The position numbers were made by a program, and so were the translations under genes. DNA of 34,316 bases from Opitutia bacterium Tous-C4FEB (GTDB lineage: Bacteria > Verrucomicrobiota > Verrucomicrobiia > Opitutales > Opitutaceae). The notes under the pieces were generated by a model, which saw only the letters and a program-made list of their open reading frames with translations, did no database searches and had not been told where the DNA came from. The DNA lies in assembly GCA_002304445.1 (NCBI GenBank), contig NEVA01000028.1:1-34316 (forward strand), in the 5' to 3' direction. Below are positions 1-6,630 of this stretch, one piece after another (positions within the stretch are counted from its first letter, which is position 1; each line of letters starts with the position of its first letter).

Positions 1-352
1 GCGAAAGGGCGAGGTACGATTCGCCGAAGTCGCGGCTGCGCTCCACCCGCAAAGCCCGCAGGTCGGCCGGTTCCCAACGCGAAGCGGAGCCGGAGCTGTC
101 CGCCGCATCGCCGGACGAGCCGAGGCCGGGCAGGGGTGCGGTGAGCGGACGAGCCGGCGGACTTTCGCCGCGCAGCAGGAAAGCCAGATCCTCCCAGCCC
201 CCGCGCAAACCCGCCGCCTGCATGTCGTCGAGTTTGCCGAGCGAGGCGACGACCTGCTGGCGCGGACCGCGCGCCGTGCGCACCGTGCGGCACAAATGCC
301 AATAACTGTAACCGACCCCGCGCGCCGACTTGGTTTTACGTCGTAGGAACAC
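1..352 (-). CDS. IS1634-like transposase, N-terminal part (runs off left edge)
   Basis: An open frame on the minus strand starts at a GTG (350-352) and stays open to the window edge, so only the first ~117 residues are visible. The start reads VFLRRKTKSARGVGYSYW, followed by CRTVRTARGPRQQVVASLGK. This pattern (FLRRK, aromatic strand, TVRTARGPRQ, VASLG) is the usual N-terminus of IS1634/IS4-type transposases as I know them. The rest, including the DDE catalytic core, lies outside the window. The frame is also open upstream of the GTG (a TTG lies three codons earlier), so the start is uncertain. The neighbouring FMN-reductase gene is broken about 155 bp upstream of this start, consistent with the element having inserted into it. 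Activity cannot be judged. Confidence 0.6.
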   Translation of the reverse strand, partial: MFLRRKTKSARGVGYSYWHLCRTVRTARGPRQQVVASLGKLDDMQAAGLRGGWEDLAFLLRGESPPARPLTAPLPGLGSSGDAADSSGSASRWEPADLRALRVERSRDFGESYLALS

Positions 353-507
353 GCCCGGCAATATCGCAGAAACCTCACCGCTCCACAACGGGGCGTTCGG
401 CACTACATACCTCCAGCAACTCGGTTCCCCTCGTAGCCGCCCGCAGCCGAAAATCCGCTCTCCTCTGAAACTTTTTCAGGCTTCCGCTCCAACTGCGGAA
501 CTCGGGT
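353..507. mobile_element. probable upstream end of the IS1634-like element
   Basis: This stretch lies between the transposase start and the point where FMN-reductase similarity stops (after codon 83, near 508). It holds no gene of its own. A small inverted repeat, TTCCGC/GCGGAA at 482-487 and 495-500, sits just inside the presumed junction. The terminal inverted repeat and target duplication cannot be confirmed because the other end of the element is outside the window. Confidence 0.35.
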
Positions 508-756
508 TAGGAGGCCGTCGGCGCGAGCGAGAGCGGCGAGGAGTTGCGGGCTTAGGCCCGTGCCGATGCGCAGGCGGGCGTTGAGTGCTGAAACGTGGGA
601 GACGGCAGCGTCGGGCCGGGGTGCGAGCGTGAGGCTCTCGACGGTGGCGCGACGGACGAGGAGGCGGCGAGTGTGGGCGAAGAGGACGGCGGTGTTGCCC
701 GCGTCGCCGGCGAGGGAAGCGTTGAGGAGGAGCAGGCGGGGGCGGCGGGCGGGCAT
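508..756 (-). pseudogene. NADPH-dependent FMN reductase / NAD(P)H oxidoreductase, truncated
   Basis: The frame begins MPARRPRLLLLNASLAG with GNTAVL following. This is the N-terminal flavodoxin-fold strand and phosphate-binding loop of NADPH-dependent FMN reductases (LLxNASLxGxxGNT). Similarity holds through ALARADGLL (residues 75-83), where the family would continue with a GTxxYW segment. From there the sequence turns into unrelated residues (TRVPQLER) and the frame stops at 403. The remaining half of a ~170-200-residue protein is missing, so it should be inactive. The IS1634-like transposase on the far side of the break suggests insertion as the cause. The start lies 8 bp downstream of the small membrane protein gene, so it was probably the last gene of the Fic transcript. 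Confidence 0.6.
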
Positions 757-764
757 GGGCGGCG

Positions 765-947
765 TTATTTGTATGATTTGTGGGATTGCCGGTGACTCCA
801 GAAGGCCACGTAGAAGGAGAGCGCTACGGTTGCGAGTGAGCCGAGCGCCGGAGTATCGAAATTTCCGAGCGCGTAGAGGCCGACAGCCAACATGAATAGG
901 CCAAAGATAATGCTGAACCAGACTCCGAAACGGCGAAAATCACGCAT
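765..947 (-). CDS. small two-helix membrane protein
   Basis: A 60-residue protein starting MRDFRRFGVWFSIIFG. Two hydrophobic stretches, about residues 9-28 and 33-50, are separated by a short polar turn, giving a hairpin in the inner membrane. The ends are basic (RDFRRF at the N-terminus, HRQSHKSYK at the C-terminus). I do not recognise a family. It starts 24 bp downstream of the fic stop codon on the same strand and is followed after 8 bp by the broken FMN-reductase gene, so the three probably share a transcript. No function is proposed. Confidence 0.55.
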   Translation of the reverse strand: MRDFRRFGVWFSIIFGLFMLAVGLYALGNFDTPALGSLATVALSFYVAFWSHRQSHKSYK

Positions 948-971
948 GGGCTGCCACGAGGTGGGTTAAGT

Positions 972-2123
972 TTACTCCGTCCCCTCGTTGAGCGTGCGGA
1001 GGTATTCGGTGTAGCTGAAGACGCGGTTGCGGCGGTGGCCGGTGATTTCGCGGACGATGCCTTGCTCGACCAGCACGACGAGGGCGGTGTTGGCGGTGGG
1101 AGCGGTAAAACCGAATTTTCCCACGAGGCGCGTGACGGTGGTTACGGGTTGTTTTTGGAGGATGTCGTGGAGCTTGATCGCGGAGACGCCTTTGCGGCCG
1201 AGGGCGTGGAGACGGGCACGGTCTTGCTGGAAAACTTGGAGCAGGCGGCGGGCGGTGTCGGCGGCCTGGTTGGCGGTTTCTTCGACGCCTTGCAGGAAGA
1301 AATCGAGCCACTCTTCCCATGTGCCGTGCGTGCGGACGCGCTGGAGGAGATCGTAGTAGGTGTTGCGGTGTTTTTTTAGAAAAAGGCTGAGGTAGAGCAA
1401 CGGTTGGGGGAGGACGCCGTCGTGGCAGAGCAGCATCGTGACGAGGAGGCGGCCGGTGCGGCCGTTGCCGTCGAGGAAGGGGTGGATGGTCTCGAATTGC
1501 GCGTGGGCTAGGCCGGCGCGGACGAGGGAGGGCACGTCGTGGTTGTGCAGGAAGAGTTCGAGCGAGCCCATGCACGCAAGGACTTGGTCGGGCGGGGGCG
1601 GAACGAAGAGGGCGTTGCCGGGGCGCGAGCCGCCGACCCAGTTTTGCGAGATGCGGAACTCGCCGGGGCGTTTCTCGCTGCCGCGACCTTTGGCCAAGAG
1701 CACGCCGTGGACTTCTTTGATGAGGCGGAGGGAGAGAGGAAACCCTTCGGCTAGGCGTTTCATGCCGTGTTCCATCGCGGCGACGTAGTTGGAAACCTCG
1801 GTGACGTCGTCCAAGGGAGCACCGCTGGCGGCGTCGTTCTCGAAGAGCAGGAGTTCAGAGAGGGAGGATTGGGTGCCCTCGATTTGGGACGAGAGGACCG
1901 CTTCCTTTCGCACGTAGGAGTAGAGGAAAAGCTGGGGATCGGGGAGCAGGCCGGTGACTCCAGAGAGGCGGCCGAGGGCGATCCCGGCGCGTTGAGCCAT
2001 GCGCTGGAGGGAGCCGTCCCACTGGAGAGGCGGCGCTGGGGGCAAAGGATTGGGCACGAAGGCGAAACAGGGTTCGCCGACGAAGGAAACGGGGGCTTTG
2101 GTGCCGCTGGGACCTCTTTCCAT
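972..2123 (-). CDS. Fic family protein with C-terminal winged helix
   Basis: The 383-residue protein carries the full Fic active-site motif HPFLDGNGRTGR at residues 214-225. The His and the anion-binding DGNGR loop needed to transfer AMP (or another phosphate-containing group) to a target hydroxyl are present. An N-terminal Fic_N segment has SSQIEG (78-83), which fits the inhibitory (S/T)xxxE(G/N) motif placed N-terminally in class II Fic proteins, so it is probably autoinhibited. Residues ~315-375 (from KLHDILQ to RVFSYTEY) look like a winged helix-turn-helix. The ATG at 2121-2123 follows a strong TATAAT-containing promoter and an array of AATT-centred sites, so it may regulate itself. The target is unknown. 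Confidence 0.9.
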   Translation of the reverse strand: MERGPSGTKAPVSFVGEPCFAFVPNPLPPAPPLQWDGSLQRMAQRAGIALGRLSGVTGLLPDPQLFLYSYVRKEAVLSSQIEGTQSSLSELLLFENDAASGAPLDDVTEVSNYVAAMEHGMKRLAEGFPLSLRLIKEVHGVLLAKGRGSEKRPGEFRISQNWVGGSRPGNALFVPPPPDQVLACMGSLELFLHNHDVPSLVRAGLAHAQFETIHPFLDGNGRTGRLLVTMLLCHDGVLPQPLLYLSLFLKKHRNTYYDLLQRVRTHGTWEEWLDFFLQGVEETANQAADTARRLLQVFQQDRARLHALGRKGVSAIKLHDILQKQPVTTVTRLVGKFGFTAPTANTALVVLVEQGIVREITGHRRNRVFSYTEYLRTLNEGTE

Positions 2124-2211
2124 AATTAAATAAAACGAAACTTGTTTAATTATAGGAAGTCTTAATTAAGTGAAATCGATCTAGTTTAATTAAAGCGGTG
2201 TATCAATTAAG
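2121..2211 (-). promoter_or_regulatory. fic promoter with five AATT-centred operator-like sites
   Basis: Read on the minus strand, a perfect TATAAT lies at 2149-2154, a suitable distance upstream of the fic ATG; the -35 is weak (ATTTCA/TTTCAC region, ~2171-2177). The stretch is sharply AT-rich against its GC-rich surroundings. It contains AATT cores at 2124-2127, 2148-2151, 2164-2167, 2188-2191 and 2205-2208, several extended to CTTAATTAAG or TTTAATTAAA. Core-to-core spacings are 24, 16, 24 and 17, i.e. a repeated two-site unit of about 40 bp. One site covers the -10 box and one the start codon. That layout suggests repression, perhaps by the winged helix of Fic itself (inference). Confidence 0.55.
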
Positions 2212-2350
2212 CGGAGTCAAAATAGCGGTAAGAGGAGTGGTTATAGGGTTAGAACGAAACAAAGCGCGCACCAGCTTTGTGAGGGGAATCGTTCGAGATG
2301 CGCCAATTGGGACCGCAGCATCAGCCCGATGGAGACATTGGGCTCCGCCT

Positions 2351-2836
2351 TCAGACCTTGGGCTTAAAGCGGACGAGCTTCTGGTCGCCGGCCACGTAGA
2401 GCGGGTGACGGGGATGGCCGGCTTGGGTGGTGCCGAGGCACCAGAGTTCGCGTTTCCCGAAGAGGCGGACGACGGCGTCGGCGCGGGCTTGGTAAGCGCC
2501 GCTCACGCCCCAAGCGGCGACGATGCGGTCGCAGCGGGTCGCGGCGGCGAGCAGGGAGGCGTCGTTTTCGAGGCCGACGGGATCAGGGTCGGCCATCATT
2601 TCTTTCGGGTAGGGCGTGCGCAGGCCAAAGAGGTTGGCCATCCAGAAACCATCGAAACCGTCGCGTTGCGAGAAGCGCGCAATGCGGCGCAGGGTGGGAT
2701 CGAGCTGGGCTTCGTCGGCGGTGCTGGGATTCAGGCCGATCCACATGATCAACCGCTCGCCGAAGAGCGGATTCCAACGGTGCACCAAGCTGTAGCGGTG
2801 GCGGCGATCCGGCGAGAAGTGACAGGGGTTTTCCAA
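2351..2836 (-). CDS. DUF1643 domain-containing protein
   Basis: A 161-residue cytoplasmic protein. It contains the DUF1643 hallmarks: WIGLNPSTADE (residues ~32-42), then DPTLRRIARFSQRDGFDG, WMANLFGLRTPYPKEM and, later, AAWGVSGAYQARAD with a final LVRFKPKV strand. These make up essentially the whole family length, so the gene looks complete. The molecular function of DUF1643 is not established. It is read in the same direction as the MFS gene upstream but separated from it by a 9-bp-stem hairpin, so co-transcription is doubtful. Confidence 0.85.
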   Translation of the reverse strand: MENPCHFSPDRRHRYSLVHRWNPLFGERLIMWIGLNPSTADEAQLDPTLRRIARFSQRDGFDGFWMANLFGLRTPYPKEMMADPDPVGLENDASLLAAATRCDRIVAAWGVSGAYQARADAVVRLFGKRELWCLGTTQAGHPRHPLYVAGDQKLVRFKPKV

Positions 2837-2849
2837 GACAGCGAAGGAA

Positions 2850-2875
2850 GCTCGGGCCGGTCTGAAGGCCCGAGC
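2850..2875. terminator. hairpin between MFS and DUF1643 genes
   Basis: A perfect 9-bp inverted repeat, GCTCGGGCC (2850-2858) and GGCCCGAGC (2867-2875), with an 8-nt loop. It lies 30 bp after the MFS stop and just upstream of the DUF1643 start. On the minus strand it is followed by TTCCTT rather than a clean T-run, so it may be a weak terminator or a dispersed palindromic repeat. Confidence 0.45.
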
Positions 2876-2905
2876 GTGGCGTTCCTAGCTTGGGCGTGGC
2901 CGATT

Positions 2906-4177
2906 CTACTCCGGCAGGGGCTTGTCCTTCGTTTCCGGGGCGAGCCAGATCAAGAACAGGCCGGCGACGTAGACCAAGGTGATGATGGCGCCCGCCTTGG
3001 CGTAGCTGCCGTCGAAGGTCTGCATCAGTGCGCCCATCTGCAACGCACCGACGGCGGCGAGGATCCGGCCGGCGTTGAAGGCAAGACCTTGGCCCGTCGC
3101 GCGTACCCGGGTGGGGAACAGTTCGGGCAGATAGAGCGGCAGCCAGCCGTAGAACGAGGCGGTGAGCGCACCGACCATAAACGTCATGCCGAGAAACGCG
3201 GGGCCGTAGGAATCGAAGCCGCGGAAAAGCACGGCGCACGCGACGAGCGAGCCGGAACACATCAGGAAATAGGCCAGCCGGCGCGTGATGAAGCGACCGA
3301 TGTAGGCGCCGAGCAGACAGCCCAAGACGGCACCGATGCCGGAGGACATGGCGGTCCAGCCTTTGGCGGCGGGGTTGGCGGCTCCGGCCATCTTGTCGGC
3401 CCAGAGCGGGAGCCATTGTACGGAGCCCCACGTGCCGATGAGCGCGACCGATGAGAGTGCCGTCGCGATGAGCGTGGTCTTCCAGAGCTTCGGGCCGAAA
3501 ACCTCCTTCAACGGGTCGGCCTTGGCGGTATCGGCTTTGACCGAGGCCTGCCATTTCTCGGACTCCGGGACGAAGAGGCGGAAGCCAAACGTGAGCAAGG
3601 CCGGGGCGGCGCCGATGAGCGCGACCCAGCGCCACGAATCGACCGTGACCTTGAAGAAAATCGCGAACACCGCGATCAGCGCGAAGCCGACGTTGGCCGC
3701 CGCGCCGATCACGCCGGCCATGAGCGGACGGTGTTTGGCGGGCCAGACTTCCATCACGAGCGCGATACCGAGCGACCATTCGCCGCCCATGCCGAGCGCG
3801 GCGATAAAGCGGGCGGCGCACAGGTGCCACGGTTCTTGGGCGAAGTAGATCAGGCCGGTGAAAAGCGAATAAACAAGAATGCTGGCGGCCATCGCCTTGA
3901 CGCGGCCGATCTTGTCGCCGAGCCAGCCGAAGAGCACGCCGCCGCCGGCCGCCCCGAGGAGAAACGCCGCCGTGGCGTAGCCCATCCATTTTGCGACGAA
4001 GGCGTCGTTCATGGTGAGGCCGTGGACAGTCTGCATTTCCAGCAATGCGGGCCGGGCAATCAGCGGAAAGAGGCCCATTTCCATACCGTCGAACATCCAC
4101 CCGAGGAAGGCGGCGGCGAGCACGGCATAGAGGCGTTTCTTATCGGGCGGGGCGTTGGGATCGATGGGAGTGGACAT
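2906..4177 (-). CDS. MFS transporter (sialate/sugar:H+ symporter-like)
   Basis: A 423-residue polytopic inner-membrane protein with the hydrophobic profile of about 12 helices. The loop 2-3 MFS signature appears as GWLGDKIGR (84-92). GMGGEW at 129-134 is the variant typical of sugar-acid, sialic acid and aromatic acid:H+ symporters. A second-half loop reads LFPTRVRATGQG, again MFS-like. I chose the ATG at 4177 (MSTPIDPNAPPDKK) because the extra 28 residues upstream lack any helix and look like read-through; no convincing Shine-Dalgarno is seen for either start. Its place beside the DUF6807, isomerase and DUF6797 genes suggests uptake of a sugar or sugar acid, but substrate cannot be told from sequence. 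Confidence 0.85.
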   Translation of the reverse strand: MSTPIDPNAPPDKKRLYAVLAAAFLGWMFDGMEMGLFPLIARPALLEMQTVHGLTMNDAFVAKWMGYATAAFLLGAAGGGVLFGWLGDKIGRVKAMAASILVYSLFTGLIYFAQEPWHLCAARFIAALGMGGEWSLGIALVMEVWPAKHRPLMAGVIGAAANVGFALIAVFAIFFKVTVDSWRWVALIGAAPALLTFGFRLFVPESEKWQASVKADTAKADPLKEVFGPKLWKTTLIATALSSVALIGTWGSVQWLPLWADKMAGAANPAAKGWTAMSSGIGAVLGCLLGAYIGRFITRRLAYFLMCSGSLVACAVLFRGFDSYGPAFLGMTFMVGALTASFYGWLPLYLPELFPTRVRATGQGLAFNAGRILAAVGALQMGALMQTFDGSYAKAGAIITLVYVAGLFLIWLAPETKDKPLPE

Positions 4178-4295
4178 ATAGGGGTGGAGGGGCCGACCAA
4201 AAAAAATTAGTAGGTGGCCGCGCGCGTGGGCGAGCGGATAATCGCCCTTTTGCTGCCGCACCGTCGGCCCTGCGGCGGGCGATCGCTTGTCGGGG

Positions 4296-5516
4296 CTAGA
4301 GCGGTGAGACGTTTACGACAGCGGGCGTGGTATACGCGCGGTAGCACGCGTCGAAAAACGCCGCGTCGGGCGCGCCGTCGGTCACCACAAAGCGAAACCG
4401 GGAAACGTAGGGGGTGCCGGGAACGATGGAAAACTCGCCGAGCTGTTGCGGCACGAAGGAGAAATAAGGCATGTTGGGGTGCAAGCGCACGGGTTGGGGC
4501 GCGCGGAAGTTCTCGGGGTGGCCGAGCACGGTGGTGCCGGCGAGCGCGCCATCCGGAGTGACGGCACCGCCGAGGTAAACCCAGCGGGCGCGGGAGTCGT
4601 TGCCTTTGATGCGGTCGGTGATGCCCTCGGACGTGAGGAAGCGCGCGATGTTACCCGGACCGTTCCAGCCGCGGGCGCCGCGGATCCCGAAGCTGCCATA
4701 GTGATACTTCGGGAGCACCAGCGCGTCGCTCGTGGCGCAGGTGTGGGTGATGACGAGGTCGAAGACCCGGGCGGGCTGCGTCGTCCCCGACAGCGCATAG
4801 ACGGTGAGCGCCCAGGTGGTGTTCAGCGCGGTGACCGGGGTCGGCGCGGAGAGATCCACGCTGCGCAGCCGGGCCTCGATGCCGCCGTGAACCGGGCCCG
4901 ACCAGGTGCGGTCGACACCGACGAGATGCTCGGCGCCGGTCTTGTTGTGCATATTCCAGAAGTCGGGCGAGCGGCCTTGAAACTGGGTCTTGGTCCACGG
5001 GGCCCAGATGCCGTGGTGGTGGGCGTGGTTGGACGGGTAGTCGTCGGTGACCAAGTGACCGGCGGGCGAAAACACGGGGTGGATGTAGCCGGCGCGGAGA
5101 ATCTCGGGTTTGAGGTCGGCGCGCGGCACGGCGGCGGGATCGACGCGGTAAGAAAGCACGGGCTGGCCGCCTAAAGTGACGCGCAGGTCGCCCGGCTCTG
5201 AAGAAACCGCGACGCCGGTGGCCTCGGCGGCAGCGGGTGTGGCGGCCGTGAGCGTGAAGGAGAGAGCTTGGCCGGATTTCTGGGAGGGAACGATGAAGCG
5301 GGCGGTGCCGTCGGCGTCGGTTTGCAGCGGGATAATTTTTCCCGAGGCATCGCGGAGGGCGGCGGGCTTCGCCGCATCGGCGGGCAGGTGAAACGAGATG
5401 ACTTGACCGGCGAAATCGGCGGTGGGGGCGGCGAGCGACAAACGGTAATCGCGGGCAAAACTCGAAGCCGTGAGGAGCAGCGCGACGGCCACGAGGAAAC
5501 GGGCGGGGTAGATCAT
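4296..5516 (-). CDS. exported DUF6807 ('PmoA-like') protein
   Basis: 406 residues starting MIYPARFLVAVALLL, with a cleavable signal peptide ending near SSFARDYRL, so it is periplasmic. The C-terminal two thirds carry the conserved block PVFSPAGHLVTDDYPSNHAH and HHGIWAPWTKTQF, the His-rich signature of the DUF6807 family, usually labelled 'PmoA family' although it has nothing to do with methane monooxygenase catalysis. A beta-sandwich with HxHHG suggests metal or sugar binding. The ATG at 5516 is chosen over one 12 codons earlier because it places a basic residue and hydrophobic core correctly for secretion. It diverges from the sugar isomerase gene at 5638, with which it probably forms one regulated sugar-catabolism locus. 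Confidence 0.85.
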   Translation of the reverse strand: MIYPARFLVAVALLLTASSFARDYRLSLAAPTADFAGQVISFHLPADAAKPAALRDASGKIIPLQTDADGTARFIVPSQKSGQALSFTLTAATPAAAEATGVAVSSEPGDLRVTLGGQPVLSYRVDPAAVPRADLKPEILRAGYIHPVFSPAGHLVTDDYPSNHAHHHGIWAPWTKTQFQGRSPDFWNMHNKTGAEHLVGVDRTWSGPVHGGIEARLRSVDLSAPTPVTALNTTWALTVYALSGTTQPARVFDLVITHTCATSDALVLPKYHYGSFGIRGARGWNGPGNIARFLTSEGITDRIKGNDSRARWVYLGGAVTPDGALAGTTVLGHPENFRAPQPVRLHPNMPYFSFVPQQLGEFSIVPGTPYVSRFRFVVTDGAPDAAFFDACYRAYTTPAVVNVSPL

Positions 5517-5637
5517 GAAATGAAAATGAACAGGCCAGATCGCGCCGGGCAAGAGCGCGCGCTTGAGTTCGCTTGCCTCCCGCGGGTGCCTTGTGTCCCG
5601 GTAAGATCCGCTTCGTAACTCCCCAACCTCTGCTTTT

Positions 5638-6630
5638 ATGAAAACTGACGCTGTCTTGGTTCCTTCCCTCTCCCGCCGCGATTTTGTCTCGATGCTCGCC
5701 CTCGCCGGCGCGGCTGCGCCGCTGGGCGCCGCGCTCGGCCGGGCGCAATCGGCACCGGCGGCCGCTGCGACGGCTCCGAGCGTGTTGCATGTGTTTTCGA
5801 AACCGTTTCACCAGCTGTCCCACGCCCAGACGGCGAAGCTCGTCGCGGCGGCGGGCGCCGGCGGCATCGATTACACGGTGCGCGTGCCGCAGGGCCACGT
5901 GCTGCCGAAGAATGTAAGCGAAGATCTGCCGCGCGCGATCGACGCGGCGCGCGCCGCCGGCCTGAAGGTCGAGATGATCACGACCGAGATCACGAGCGTC
6001 CGCACGCCGCACGCGGAAAACGTGATCCGCACGGCGGCGAAACTGGGCGTGAAATATTACCGGCTCGGTTCCTTCAACTATGACCTGAAGCTCGGCGTCG
6101 CGGGCACGTTGGAGAAAATCAAACCGGACTTCGCCGAGTTGGCCGCGCTCAATGCCAGCGCCGGAATTCACGGGGCGATTCAAAACCACGCCGGAGCGCG
6201 CGTGGGCAGTGCGATTTGGGATCTCTACGATTTGCTGCGGGACCTCGATCCGCGCGCGATCGGCGTGCAATACGACATCCGCCATGCCGTGGCCGAAGGC
6301 GGGCAATCGTGGCCGCTCGCAATCCGCCGGATCGCACCGTGGATTCGCTGTACCGACATCAAGGATTTCAAGTGGCAGCAGGTTCCCGGCAAAGCGACGA
6401 TCGAGAATGTGCCGCTCGGCGAGGGCATCGTGCCCTTCGACGCGTATTTCCAACTGCTGCGCGAGCTCGCGGTCACGGGGCCCATCTCGCTGCACCTGGA
6501 ATATGCGCCGTTCGAGCGCAACCCGCGGCCGCTGACGGTTGACGAGCAACTCGCGCAATTGCCCGAGCCGACGCGCAAGGATGTCGCGGCGGTGCGCGCG
6601 CTGATGGTGAAACACGGCTTCGGGGCATGA
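5638..6630 (+). CDS. Tat-exported sugar phosphate isomerase/epimerase family protein
   Basis: A 330-residue protein with a twin-arginine signal: SRRDFVSMLALAGAAAPLGA at residues 12-31, then an Ala-rich stretch to about 45. The mature part is a xylose-isomerase-like TIM barrel. Visible elements are a strand-loop KVEMITTEIT, the metal-ligand type segment AAIHG-like GIHGAIQNHAG (~residues 178-188), IGVQYDIRHAV, and the late strand ISLHLEYAPF with an acidic ligand. Such exported members occur in Planctomycetes and Verrucomicrobia next to DUF6797/cytochrome genes, but the substrate is unknown. Its stop codon overlaps the start of the next gene (ATGA at 6627-6630), so the two are translationally coupled. 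Confidence 0.85.
   Translation: MKTDAVLVPSLSRRDFVSMLALAGAAAPLGAALGRAQSAPAAAATAPSVLHVFSKPFHQLSHAQTAKLVAAAGAGGIDYTVRVPQGHVLPKNVSEDLPRAIDAARAAGLKVEMITTEITSVRTPHAENVIRTAAKLGVKYYRLGSFNYDLKLGVAGTLEKIKPDFAELAALNASAGIHGAIQNHAGARVGSAIWDLYDLLRDLDPRAIGVQYDIRHAVAEGGQSWPLAIRRIAPWIRCTDIKDFKWQQVPGKATIENVPLGEGIVPFDAYFQLLRELAVTGPISLHLEYAPFERNPRPLTVDEQLAQLPEPTRKDVAAVRALMVKHGFGA

Noticed and set aside
2198-3454. 418-codon plus-strand frame starting near the fic promoter
   Set aside because: Runs antisense over DUF1643 and the MFS gene; no family pattern.
4228-4251. GGGCGA/TCGCCC hairpin followed by TTTT on the plus strand
   Set aside because: It would terminate a plus-strand transcript, but no plus-strand gene ends here.
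4296-5516. 'PmoA' label as methane monooxygenase
   Set aside because: The exported HxHHG protein belongs to DUF6807; it has no membrane helices or copper-site pattern of PmoA.
4651-6615. 654-codon minus-strand frame
   Set aside because: Opposite to the isomerase gene and in another frame of the DUF6807 gene; Arg-rich shadow.
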